Source of the DNA: Brienomyrus brachyistius
Lineage: Eukaryota; Chordata; Actinopteri; Osteoglossiformes; Mormyridae
Assembly (NCBI RefSeq): GCF_023856365.1
Contig: NC_064539.1
Location: 13,963,519-14,027,518 of the forward strand
Direction of reading: 5' to 3'
Length of the DNA: 64,000 bases
Positions 10,270 to 20,810 of this stretch are shown here, in pieces. Positions within the stretch are counted from its first letter, which is position 1, and each line of letters starts with the position of its first letter. A program made the translations under genes and the position numbers. The notes beneath the pieces are model-generated. The model was not told where the DNA came from and searched no databases. It worked only from the letters and a program-made list of their open reading frames with translations.

Positions 10270-11812
10270 TGTGTTTTTCTGTGTGTACATATCCTTAATT
10301 TTGGGAAGTAATTGTGTCATATGCTTATCTTATATCTTTAGGAACCTTATATCTGTAGGAACCTGTAAATATCATAGTTAAGATAGAAAATAAAGTCACT
10401 GGGTTAGAAAATCACCAGCAGAGTAATTGGTCTCTTAAGTGTTTCGGATTAAAAATAGATAGCATTTTTTAAAATTACCTTGCAAAATTTAGTGCACTGA
10501 AACTGTCCTCACCTTGGAACAAAGGTGGATCTATACAGTCGGCTCAAGATCATAAGATCATAAGACCTGAACCACCATTGGCTGGATATGCAACAATTGC
10601 TGCCATAACAAAGAAATATATTACAATACCTGGCCAACACCCCTGAAGTTTAGGTTTTGCAACATTAGGCAAAACAAAGTCTGCAAATATGTGGTATGTG
10701 GTGAATTTCTTAATGATTCATAGTCATTGTCTTTCCCAGGACCAGCCCTGGGCTGGGTGTTCTGGCACCCCCCCCCCCAGCTATAGCAGCAGAAAACAAA
10801 TTCCTTCAGTTAATATATATTAAAAACATGTATGTAGCACACGGCAAGTGCATGCCACATACTTAGCTAACTCACATCTCTTTCTTGTCAAGAAAAGCAG
10901 TGAAATATTAAAGCTATCTGAAGTATAATGTCACAGAATGCATCCAGAGGTATTTCTTCAGGATTTTTTCATTTGGTTTTTTTTGCGCCCCCCAATCAAA
11001 TGATACCCCAAGGTGATTGTGTATTTTGCCTCTGTTTGTCTTGGGAGAGATTTGGAAAAGAGGACCCGAAGAGAAAGGCCTGGCTACAAACATACACTGT
11101 GAGGTACATCTATTGATAGGCAGGAAGTCCACTGTGGGACCAAAAATGATGTCACTCTAGATCCAACGAAGCACATAGAAAATCTGCTCCAAATCAATTC
11201 AATTATTAGCTCTTCAAGAACGATGGGCACTTTTTTTGGTTGCTGTGTTTAGAAATGGAATGATTTTTGTTCACTATGTTTAGAAGCGTAGGAATGTTTT
11301 TTTTGTTCACTATTGTTTGTCTGCTTTAAAACAAAATAAAATTTGTTCTTAGGTTGTTACTGCTTTCAGTTAGTAGTTTAACGCATTATCATGTTTAGAT
11401 TACTCTAATCAATTGAATAGTGTTGTCACATCACTCACATACATATATTTAGTAAGTGTAAGTTAGCAATTCAAATAATGTCCCTCATTCAAAAGACCAT
11501 AAATACATAAATCGTTTTTACAGTGTATTGTATTTGATTTTGATCAACAGATGCACAGGCTGATTTGGAGAAGAGATACTGTGCTTCAGTTATCAAGATG
11601 TGTTAACTGTTGCAAACATTTCCATTGCTCGTTAGGCCCAGTAACAATGTTCAAACCAACAATGTAACTACAGTTCAGTACAAGACCAAATTACTACGGG
11701 CAAACCAAATCAGCCCAAGTAAAGTGGATTTCAGCATTTTCTGTTGTTACATTTATATTGTGATTGTAACAGCTGTCTTCAGGGTCATATTGTACCACAT
11801 TCTATTTTGCAG
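10270..11812. other. Intergenic upstream of chemokine C
   Basis: To about 10650 this is the duplicated 5' flank shared with copy B. A run of 11 C lies near 10770, followed by unassigned sequence with GCGCCCCCCAATCAAATG at about 10985, likely a worn DNA-element relic. No gene is supported. Confidence 0.4.
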
Positions 11813-11872
11813 GATGTTCCTCAACAGACTGAGTCTATGGACTGTGGTGTGTTCATGTTGATGATAAGATAG
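11813..11872 (+). pseudogene. Ulp1/SENP-type cysteine protease fragment
   Basis: After an AG acceptor-like site (CTATTTTGCAG) the frame reads DVPQQTESMDCGVFMLMIR and stops. Gln followed by DCGVF is the catalytic Gln/Cys signature of C48 (Ulp1/SENP) peptidases. Only this last catalytic block is visible; the His and Asp blocks were not found. Ulp1-like domains occur in several transposon families and in host SENP genes, so the source is uncertain; the fragment is probably a mobile-element or retrocopy remnant. Confidence 0.5.
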
Positions 11873-12092
11873 ACCACCTTAAATTGTTGGATGTAACAAC
11901 CCCCCCCCCCCTTTCATCAGTATGCACTCTGCATGGTCTTTGGGGAACCACTTTACTTCACTAATAAGATAGTCTTTGCGATGCTGTACGATGCTCCATA
12001 GTCTTCTATATGAAGAAAAGTGTCTTTTCAAGCATTTTGACTGCATTGTTTTTATATTTTTATATTCAGTTTGACATGCCAAAGATCGGGAG

Positions 12093-13800
12093 ATGGTGAT
12101 ATCTCACTCTGATGAACGATGTAGTGATCGGGAAGAGGTGCCGCCTAATAGGCTAGAAGATTTAAAGGAGAGCCTTAAAGTGGAGTTGCGCCAAGAATTG
12201 ACTGCTCAGCTGTGGAGTGTGAGCCAGGAGATACTGCAGGAGCAGGACCTGTAGCCACCCCTCTGCCCCAGGTGGCTGCTGTGCCTGCTAGGGGTCTGAT
12301 GACCATGCATTTTCCCCGGGCTGCTTCTAGACCTTATCGCTGGGATGCGCAGGGTAGGCCTATCTATTTAGATTGTGGGGAAGTGGGTCATATACAGAGG
12401 TATTGCCCTCGACGGGAGACATATCAGGGTTTTCGCAGGCCCCTGCTGTAGAAGGGCAAGCAACAGTTACGTCTGGGGGGCCCCCAGAGAAGCATGCTTT
12501 GATTGGTGAGTGCCCAGGAGTAATGGTTGAGATTAATGGTAAGAATATTAGGTGTGTTTTAAATACAGGCTCTCAAGTCATTTTACTTAGCGAAACACTT
12601 TTTCTGAAGCATTTTGGAGAAGCTGACCTGCATACTGAGCAGGGGAACCTATGGTTGGCACTGAAGGTGGCAAATGACCTTCAGATCCCTTATGTTGGAT
12701 AAGCCCTGTTGACCTTCAGAGTAGGGGGAGTTAGTGTGGAAAAAAAGGGGGCCATTATCGTGGAGGACAGTTGCCTGGGTAGGGATCGTGCTATTTTGGG
12801 CATGAATGTCATCGCTGAATGTTGGAGGGAACTCATGCAGGGAATTCATCCTGGTGAGAGTGCATTTCAGGATACCCTATCCCGTGCTGCAAAAAGTGAG
12901 TGGAGGAAAGCTTTTGCTATCTGCCGTAGAGTGGAAGAAGTAGCTTTTGCTTCCACTTTTCAAGGTAAGGTGATGTTGACTAAACAACTGCCTGTACAGT
13001 ACGTATCCCCCCCAGACCAAAGTAGTAGGTTGGGGCACTGTGACGGCAGGGGCCCCATCAGTCCAGACAGTGGTTACAGCAGCTCGGGCTGTATGGGAAT
13101 GATTATTTTTGGTGTTTGAATGCCCAGAGCATATTTTGTCTGATGGCCTACTAAGCTTCCACGACTCCTACAGGCGTAAAATAACACAGCATCGCGCAAC
13201 AAGCCTGACACCTCATTATATTGTTTTTGGGCAGCACGCCCGGCTACCCCTCGATTGGATTCATGATGCAGTCTGCATATTTAATCCGCCCGGAGGGTAA
13301 GAGTGGACCCGTTCTGACAGTCCATTGGAATAACTTGCGGGTGTGTCCCCTGACTTATCCCCAGGCCCACTCGGAGATGACAGTAAGAGACTCTGGGTGC
13401 CAAGGTGGAGTTCCCTCAAAGACTGATATGGGATATCGACCGCTGGTCTTTTATCGGACAGCAGCCCCAGTGGATGAGGGTGATGCAATAGAAAGTAATG
13501 GGGTACTTACACAACCAGTCAGTTTGGGTAGAATGACTCCCCTTGCTCCATAGACCAAGTGGAAGAAGGGGACGTTGGGCAACATTATGACCCTGGAGCT
13601 GCTGCTACTGATGCAGGATGAGTATTTAGGTCACTGCCCCTTTCATTTACGCAGTAACAAAGTGACATGGATGTGGCTCCCTATATTGGTCAGTAGCGGC
13701 GGGTTGCCAATAATATACGGCTGCGTTCACCATTGTCTAACCCCGCCACTCTCAGGTCCCTTCCGGTTGGGTTGACACATGCGCAGACCACAAAGAAACA
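12093..13800 (+). pseudogene. Gypsy/Ty3-type LTR retroelement remnant (gag, protease, integrase end)
   Basis: Broken plus-strand frames show, in order: a gag-like start at 12093 with a stop after about 50 codons; a zinc-knuckle block (CGEVGHIQRYC, about 12371-12405) whose first cysteine is replaced by tyrosine; a retropepsin block around 12556-12580 where the active-site motif reads NTGS instead of DTGS; a protease end containing AILGMNVI; and, after loss of the reverse transcriptase and RNase H region, an integrase C-terminal block with TPHYIVFGQHARLPLD at about 13210-13258. LTRs were not delimited. The large internal deletion and the two substituted key residues make it inactive. Confidence 0.75.
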
Positions 13801-13942
13801 CATTCATTACCCATTTCACAATTTCTGAAGTGAAGTTTATCTGTTTTACATGTTTGTAAAAAAATGTCCTACGCATATATTTCTGCGCAATCTATGTTTC
13901 ATGATTGTCAATATATTATATATTGTATATATTATAATAAGT

Positions 13943-14037
13943 CGACCCTGCCTCGTGCCCATTGATTCCGGGATAGGCTCCGGACCCCCCGCGACCCAAT
14001 AGGATAAGCGGTTTGGAAAATGGATGGATGGATAATA
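13943..14037 (-). repeat. ATCCATCC-type interspersed repeat, partial inverted copy
   Basis: Reverse complement of the start of the repeat at 8344: it ends GGTTTGGAAAATGGATGGAT and contains GGACCCCCCGCGACCC. Confidence 0.8.
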
Positions 14038-14039
14038 AG

Positions 14040-14916
14040 TCAAAACATTTTTTAAGTTTTACTGTCTGCATAAAAATGTAAACAACAAAAATGCAAAGAG
14101 CATTTTTGTTGATTTCAGAAGTTGTCTACGATAACTTGTGAAAGTTGTGCCTAGATATTTATTCATCACTTAAAATCAAGTAGTCTTTATATTAGTTATA
14201 ACATTTCCAATGTTATAATGATTTTGAAAACATCTACCGCATTATCTGTTGCGTTATTCATTCTGGATACATGAAATACATTTACATCAGAATTAAAATA
14301 CTGAAGCAATGTCATTACATGGTGATCATTTTATCATGGAATGGAGCCTGAGAGCGGGGGCCTAAGAGCGACGAGGCCTGAGGGCTGCGGGGCCTAAGAA
14401 GGGTGACTGCAGCCGTATGCTTCTCACGGGTTGGGGTATGGAGTGGCACGTCCACGGTCTTTTGCTGCTCTTTGTGTTTGACGGTAGGATGTGCTGATTG
14501 CATTTAATTTCTGTAAACCTGTGTCATGTGGATCCCCAGCTGGAAGCAAGTGTTCTATGGTCTGCGAATAGCATGTTGTCCAATTTTCTCCTGTGTGCGT
14601 CAGTATGTTTGGCTGCATGTTAGTGCAGGGCGCTTGGCTTTGGAGGTTATTGGTATTAGCCGATCATAGTGTTTATATTCTCTTGAGCCTAGTCCATCAC
14701 TCTGGTGTGGTGTCTAGCCTGCTGTGGTGCGAGTGACTTTTATTTTTGTCTTGTATTATAGGAACTGCAGGCGCAAGGTGGTGTGTAGTTGGTAGACTGG
14801 GACACCATAAAGGTTACTGACTCAGCTACTGTTTGTTGACATCACTGCTGCTTTGCCTTTGTTGCCGCCGCTTGTCCTGTGTCGCGGCCTCCCTGCCTGC
14901 TCTGTGGCTGCTCTTC
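14040..14916. other. Intergenic, no gene seen
   Basis: G/C-richer stretch at 14340-14470 (GAGCGGGGGCCTAAGAGCG) with internal near-repeats, otherwise unassigned. Confidence 0.35.
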
Positions 14917-15065
14917 TGTCTTGTGTGCTCTACCTTCTGTCTCGTGTGCTCTACCTTCTGTCTTGTGTGCTCTACCTTCTGTTTCGTGTGCTCTACCTTC
15001 TGTCTTGTGTGCTCTACCTTTTGTCTTTTGTGCTCTACCTTTTGTCTTTTGTGATCTGTCTTTTT
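14917..15065 (+). repeat. 21-bp minisatellite
   Basis: About seven tandem units of the form CTGTCTTGTGTGCTCTACCTT, the later units drifting to TTTTGTCTTTTGTGCTC. The unit is a multiple of three, so all three forward frames stay open and give false open frames such as repeated FCLVCST. Confidence 0.9.
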
Positions 15066-15619
15066 CTTGCTTTGTTTTGTTGTTTTTTTTTGTTATTTAT
15101 TTTCTGCTGAGAGTCTGAGGAAGGCTGTGCAGTTTGTTTGTACAGCATAGGGTGGGTTTGACTCGCCGTGAGTGTGCCGTGTTCGATGTCCAGATCCAGG
15201 TTAATTGCAATATTCTCCACTGTGCTACACTGAAGCCAGCAGCTTATTGTATTCATAGTCTTAATGTCATCTATCTGACTTGATGGCAAATTCGGGATGT
15301 AAAAAAGGGAAAAGAGCATTAAGGTAAATACACTTTATTCAAATGGACTATTACAATGTGAAACTGAACAATATTTTTATCAACACATCATTTGAAAGAA
15401 ATACAAGTAAAAAACAGAAATAGAAAAATAACGGAATGGTTTTTAATTTTCCAAGCTAGTGTAAAAAGGTTAACATTTTTAGCTTTCTCTTCCAGTAAGA
15501 TGTAAAATGCATTTTTTCTTTGCTTTACAAGTGTTTAACGTCCATTAATGCCCATTTATTTTTGTTTTGCATTTGCATTTGAACAAATCCAATGGTTCAG
15601 TACAGGAGATGCTTGGTCT

Positions 15620-16358
15620 TTATGCTCCAGTTCTCCTCAAGTTCCTGAAACAAAATGAATATATTTGAAGTTCTTGCAGTACACTTCTGTCCTTATACAA
15701 AGTATGTGATTATTAAAACAACACAAATATTTAGGTTTTTTGAAATAACCACCACCGAAGAAAAGCAAAATCTGCAAAGAGCAAGAAAGAATTACTACTG
15801 TATTTGAGCACCATGTTGTACCTTTTTCTCCTTCGGGAGTTTTTGATGAAATTTTTTGCAAATTTGGACTCTGGATTCAAACACTTCTTTTCCTCTCCAT
15901 TCTTCATTGTGACACTAAAGAGAGAAACGCATCAATTGAAATGAGGATTTAAATCCATGTGATTTTTAAACATGCACTTGATGCATTAAGGGAAGCTTTA
16001 TAATCCTTACATGATCTCCATTTTCTGGCATAAAGAACTCGGTGAATACACTTCAATCTTCTCAATGTTTGCTGGCTTAATGAACTTCACTCCATCATCG
16101 ATGCACAGACACCGGTCCGTGGAAACAATTATCATGCCTAGTGAAAGCAAAATGGTGGGAAAATATCTAATAAATCCTTTTAAATGAACAAGAATATGCC
16201 TTTTATAGTTCTGATCATTAACACAACATAATAAATCATACACATATATGTAAACTAAATATTACATGCACTCAGTGTTCTTATAATATTATAAATCCTT
16301 TACCTTCAACTTGTGAGAGAAGCACACAGGCAATCAGGATGACAGCAGGCGACTTCAT
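15620..16358 (-). CDS. CXC chemokine D, CXCL9/10/11-like (non-ELR), 4 exons
   Basis: Secreted chemokine of 99 residues. Minus-strand exons: 16304-16358, 16011-16137, 15822-15914 and 15620-15644, with GT-AG introns in phases 1, 2, 2. Cysteines C28-L-C30, C55 and C72 are kept. Relative to copy B it has His16Gln in the signal peptide, Thr21Ile, Gln88Arg, and a changed tail NLRRTGA. The poly(A) signal is at 15334-15339. Its promoter differs from B and C: the kB site has lost its first G, the ISRE-like core is mutated, about 24 bp are inserted, and a short hAT-like element lies upstream. Confidence 0.92.
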
Positions 16359-16485
16359 GATTTCTCTCTCAAGGTCAGCAATGTAGGCTGAGTGACAATG
16401 TTCTGAATGAATGTTTGGTTCTGAGATATTTATTTTGTGCCTGGTGGGAGGAGCATGTGTGAACAGCCATGCGCTTCCGCAGCCA

Positions 16486-16547
16486 AGGACTTTCCCCTTA
16501 GATCACACTGCAGATTTGATCATTGCATAGGTTCCCCTTTCTTGGAA
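16486..16547. promoter_or_regulatory. Degraded promoter module of chemokine D
   Basis: The kB position reads AGGACTTTCC (16486-16495), one mismatch from copies B and C. The GAS palindrome TTCTTGGAA is kept at 16539-16547. The ISRE-like core is altered to ATAAGAGAAA at 16563-16572. Extra sequence lies at about 16456-16480 (TGTGTGAACAGCCATGCG). Confidence 0.5.
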
Positions 16548-16613
16548 ACACTGTCTGTAGCAATAAGAGAAAGTTATTATTCTCTTAGTGTGTATATCTT
16601 ACATCACCATAAG

Positions 16614-16758
16614 CAGGGGCGCTGTAAAGGGGGGGTAAACGATGATGATTCTCGGGGCCCATGACTGAGAGGGGGCCCAGAGAAGCCCCCAATAAACTGT
16701 GTTGGGGGCCCTGTCAAGATTCTTTTCATGGGGCCCAAAATCCTTAGCAGCGCCCCTG
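16614..16758. mobile_element. Short hAT-like element (145 bp) upstream of chemokine D
   Basis: Inverted ends CAGGGGCGCTG and CAGCGCCCCTG enclose a GGGGCCC-rich core, and the element is flanked by a perfect 8-bp target duplication ACCATAAG (16606-16613 and 16759-16766). Non-coding. Confidence 0.9.
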
Positions 16759-16766
16759 ACCATAAG

Positions 16767-17479
16767 AATCCCTCTCAACCTTTTATTGGCAAATCACCTC
16801 AAGACCTTCTTCCAGTGACAGCTGCATTACTAGATCAATGTTCATTGTTAACATTTCTCTGAGAATATTTATGACTGATTATATTCTTTCTCTGTATTTG
16901 GGTTATACTTTGCTAGAAACAAAGTAAGTGTAAATGCAATACCATATTGAAGACACTATATTCCTCTAATATATCATGAAGATATTTTTATACAATTGTA
17001 TATAAAATTTATACCACAATGGGAAAATCCCTAAAAGTAACAAAACTGATAGGGAATAAGGTTGCAAAAATGATTTACAAGATATGGATAAACTTCAGTC
17101 AGACATATTTATTTTATTTTTTTATTTATCTTTTATTTTACCAGAAAGATTCTATTAAGATACAAAAAAAAATAAAGCCTTTGCAATAAATCAATCACAT
17201 TGTACTATTACGAGTATTAATATCATATTTCCAATGTATTTTATTAATCATTTTACATGCTAGCACAGTTTTTAATACAATTAAAAAAAACATAAATCAT
17301 AGAAATCTAAAACTGTAGAAATTTCCTCAGTTACATAGATTCTATGTCTAATTATTATTATTACTACCATAAATGTTGTTATCTATTCATTTGCTATTAT
17401 GATGTTACATTTGAAACGTTCTTTAATGACTGATTTCTGTTATTCATGGTACTTGCACTTGGCTCCTGGCTTTCTAAGC
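16767..17479. other. Intergenic and 3' flank of chemokine E
   Basis: AT-rich. Possible minus-strand AATAAA signals for chemokine E include one at 17240-17245. No gene seen. Confidence 0.4.
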
Positions 17480-18293
17480 CTACATTTTCTTCATTCTCCT
17501 GAAACACACACACACACACACACACACACGTTATTTTATAATTACAAGAATTTCAAGTTTGTAGATATTTTTTTCTGTCATTTTGTCAAATAAGAACCAT
17601 TCACAGTACATGATATCTAAATAGATATTACGAGTTTTGAAAAAAAATTATATATGAGGGCAATATCACTAATGTATGCGGGCAGCTTACCTGTTCATCT
17701 TTGAATGTTTCAGGAAAGTTTTCGCAAACCTCGTCTCTGCATTCAAACACTTTTTAAACCCACTATGTTTCATCGTAACACTAAAAAAGGAAACGTAGAT
17801 AATAGTAGACTCAATAATAAATTATAAATGCAAGCATAAAACTCTTATTTTAAACACAAATTTTGAAACATCTTACATGATCTCCATTTTCTGGCAAAAT
17901 GAACTGGGTCTATAGACCACAATCTTTGCAATGTTCCCCGGTTTAATGAAGCTCACTCCAGCATTGCTGCACAGACACGAGGTTTTGGGTACAATCATCA
18001 TGCCTAGGAAAAAGTGCAAAAAAAATCACAAAATTACTTACCATAAAAGCCTCATTAGATGTCATTAGATTTGCCTTCCGCAAATATTTTAAGCAGATAA
18101 ATAAAGGCACAGTCAACAGCATATCCCTCAGTATGCACTGTAGGTTAGTTATAAATAATCCTTAGTTATAAATGATCCTTTGCATCCTGTAGAACACTTA
18201 TGAATAAAACCCAAACATATATTTGTAGTAAATAATACCTTCATTGTATTCAACCAGGAGACATACAAGCAGAATGAAAACAAATAACTTCAT
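17480..18293 (-). CDS. CXC chemokine E, CXCL9/10/11-like (non-ELR), 4 exons
   Basis: Secreted chemokine of 96 residues. Minus-strand exons: 18239-18293 (signal peptide MKLFVFILLVCLLVEYNEG), 17877-18003, 17691-17780 and 17480-17498, GT-AG introns in phases 1, 2, 2. KTSCLCSNAG gives C28-L-C30 without ELR; C55 and C72 complete the disulfides, and exon 3 has KKCLNAETRFAKTF. Exon 4 adds RMKKM, so the tail is basic but short. The protein aligns along its length with B-D but has many replacements, so it is an older paralog. The acceptor of exon 4 is preceded by a (TG)n run on the coding strand. Confidence 0.9.
17504..17529 (+). repeat. (CA)n microsatellite at a splice acceptor
   Basis: About 13 CA units, lying within intron 3 of chemokine E directly beside its exon 4 acceptor (minus strand reads TGTGTGTTTCAG). 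Confidence 0.9.
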
Positions 18294-18468
18294 TGCTTTT
18301 ACAGTGATGGGAACAGAGCTGATCAGCTTGAGTGAGATTGCTATGGATATTTGTTTGCTGGCAGTTATATTTATACTGTTGGATGGGGTGAGAGGGTGGG
18401 ACAAGTGAGACTTGCCTCTTTGAGCCCTAAAAGTGACCATTTCGCTCTCTATTATTTGGTTTTAAGCT

Positions 18469-18484
18469 TTTCTTTTTCTGAGAA
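18469..18484. promoter_or_regulatory. ISRE-like and GAS-like sites upstream of chemokine E
   Basis: TTTCTTTTTC (18469-18478) fits the ISRE core TTTCNNTTTC and overlaps TTCTGAGAA (18476-18484), which fits TTCN3GAA. They lie about 180 bp upstream of the start codon. No kB match was seen. Confidence 0.4.
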
Positions 18485-18547
18485 ACATTATCTTTCATAG
18501 GGAGGAAAATGCTGAGAGAAGAGCAAAGTTATTTTAATTCAACAATG

Positions 18548-18672
18548 AATTTACCTCAGGGGGTGTTACACCTCTGGGACCAGGGTTCGCGTCTCTGTTA
18601 TGGCTCCACGTATGTGGAGTTTGCATATTCTTCCTAGATCATCATAGGGTTTCTGCTGGGTACTCTGGTTCC

Positions 18673-18703
<31 letters not shown>

Positions 18704-18840
18704 ATGCTGAGGTTAATTGGAGTTGCCAAACCACTCATAGGTGAGAAGCATGTGTGAGTGTCCCCTGTGTTGGGTTGGTGCCCCATCCTGGGTTGTTCCC
18801 TGCATGCCACCGGTAACCTACAGGATAGGCTCCAGAGATG
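18548..18840 (-). repeat. ATCCATCC-type interspersed repeat, diverged inverted copy
   Basis: Contains the reverse complements of several blocks of the 8344 repeat (CACCTCTGGGACCAGGGTTCG, GTGTGGAGTTTGCAT-like, CCATCCTGGGTTGTTCCC, AGGATAGGCTCC). It includes a run of about 19 C at 18671-18689 followed by (AC)n to 18704. Confidence 0.75.
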
Positions 18841-18887
18841 GACAATACAAGGTGTGTGTATCTGTTTAGCACAATATATTCAGATAC

Positions 18888-18950
18888 AGCTCTGGAAAAA
18901 ATGAAGAGACCACTCTATATTTTGAAAAAATCTGATTTTCTCTAAATTGA
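18888..18950. mobile_element. End fragment of a DNA transposon
   Basis: CAGCTCTGGAAAAAATGAAG and AGACCACTCTA resemble the terminal sequence of an abundant fish DNA transposon. Only the end is present. Confidence 0.4.
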
Positions 18951-19007
18951 GAAATGAGTGAATATTTGGCTGCCGTCTCTTAATATTTTCCAAAGTTGCA
19001 TGTATGA

Positions 19008-19018
19008 GTGTGTGTGTG

Positions 19019-19056
<38 letters not shown>

Positions 19057-19118
19057 CACATACATATACACACACACACATACACACACACCAACAACAA
19101 CAGCAGCAGCAGCACTAT

Positions 19119-19213
<95 letters not shown>
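19008..19213. repeat. Compound microsatellite TG/TA/CA/CAG/GATA
   Basis: Consecutive TG, TA and CA runs (19008-19092), CAA/CAG units (to about 19114), then roughly 24 GATA units (19119-19213). Open frames over it (repeated YLSI) are artefacts. Confidence 0.95.
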
Positions 19214-19336
19214 GAAACAGGGTTATTTGTTGTGTAGCAGTATCTCCTGTTATGCATTAGCAGGTAATCACACCTGTAAGTCAGCTACCTTTTCGTTCTC
19301 ACAGAAACCAGCTCTTCGGCCTCCACTAAGCAGTAT

Positions 19337-19815
19337 GTCTGCCGGAATTCATGCTGTGACTTTATTTGACCCACAAAAACCCATATCATTTAAGGATGTT
19401 GAAATGATTTCCTGTAAGTAAATCTACAGACAATGCAGTTTTTTCTTTTGCCAGGCTAGTTTTTTCAGAGGAAGAATCAAAAATGAAACTGAAATGAAAC
19501 GGACATGAAACAATAAGTAATTTTTATCCAGATAGGATGTCCCTGCAGAATATTCACAGATGGCAATTATTTCAAGGTTTCACTATATCACAAGTACATG
19601 ACACAGCTCACCAGATGGAAGAACATTTTCTTTCCTTGCTTTGTGAACAGTAATAACCATGTAATATTAATAAATGGCTATTTTTCTTATATTCTGTTCA
19701 TTAAATATTATGTAGTGGCCAAGATGGATTCTCCAGAGCACTCAAGAGAACACGTAGATACTAAAAGCATTGATTATTCAGTACCAGCTGAAGTATATGT
19801 GGAAAATGCTGAGGG
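19337..19815 (+). CDS. Unassigned two-exon candidate
   Basis: A possible exon from ATG 19337 reads MSAGIHAVTLFDPQKPISFK and onwards to a GTAAGT donor at about 19415. A second candidate exon starts after a TAG acceptor near 19718, reads KMDSPEHSREHVDTKS and ends ENAEG at a GTGAGT donor near 19815. Phases are compatible (T|TG). I recognise no family, and no further exon was found before the GC-poor sequence downstream. It could be the 5' end of a gene or a chance pair. Confidence 0.25.
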
Positions 19816-19819
19816 TGAG

Positions 19820-20810
19820 TAAACTGTAGCATATCTTGCCGGATGTTTTGGTACTTTAGCCTGTCCCATACATAAGGGGTACGATTGCGGCGCTGCATTT
19901 TATCAAGAGAAAATCTATAGCAGGTTAGTACATGGTGTGACCACTGGTATATTCAGACTAATGTGATTACGTCAGACTTTGGGTATGGAAGCTATTAAGG
20001 AAACTCCCTCCACCAGGCTCACAGAGGAGCAATATGAATAAATGTCATGAAAAAGCAGTGATTTACCGGAATGGTTCTTTACTCCAACATACAATGTAAA
20101 TAAAATAAATAAAAAACCCAACCCACTCTAGTAGTTGCTAACTTAGGGCTGTACAATATGCACCAGCACAGAAATGCACACAACCTTTCCAAGATTTTCA
20201 AGATTACTCTAATTCCATGCAGGTTCAATTGAGTTACCCAAAAGGACAATGGCAAACACCACCCTCGATACATTCGCACAATAATCAGTAAACAGTCAAG
20301 AGCGAAAAGCAGCAAAATATTGCATACACAGCACTCAGATTACTCATTACACAGCAAGACAGAGGCAGCCCCACCAATCAACAGGTATACTGGTTATGTT
20401 AGTTGACTAAGCGCATAATAGCTTAAGAAATTATATTGAGGTACAACCGAAAACACAAAAATTACCTCTTACTGACAGCAAGCTTTCCATATCACCCTTA
20501 GACTTCAGCCATATACCAGTACCAGATCTTAACTTACAACTGCCTGGAAAAGTAAAACTGTAGTATGCTTAACCAAAATAATTTCCTAATAGAAAAATAT
20601 TATTTTCTGAAATGTGGCCAGGTGTTACCAGGCCCCAAGACTTGTCATGCTTTCTGTTGAGTGTTTATGTGTTTTCACGAAATCAATGAATCAAAATGCT
20701 CAGTTATGCTAGTTGCTGAAGGTATACTAACATCTTCTGCACACTAAAAAGTGCACTATTGTATGATAATGTACTCAGAGTGACATATGGACAGCAGAAG
20801 AACCAAAATG
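19820..20810. other. Intergenic, no gene seen
   Basis: AT-rich sequence without recognisable coding or repeat structure. Confidence 0.4.

Noticed and set aside
208..18293. CXCL8 (interleukin-8) identity for the chemokines
   Set aside because: No copy has ELR before the first cysteine pair, and exon 3 resembles the CXCL9/10/11 group (KCLNPESKFAKN).
18880..19257. Open frame with many YLSI repeats on the minus strand
   Set aside because: It is a translation of the GATA and TG/TA microsatellite, not a gene.
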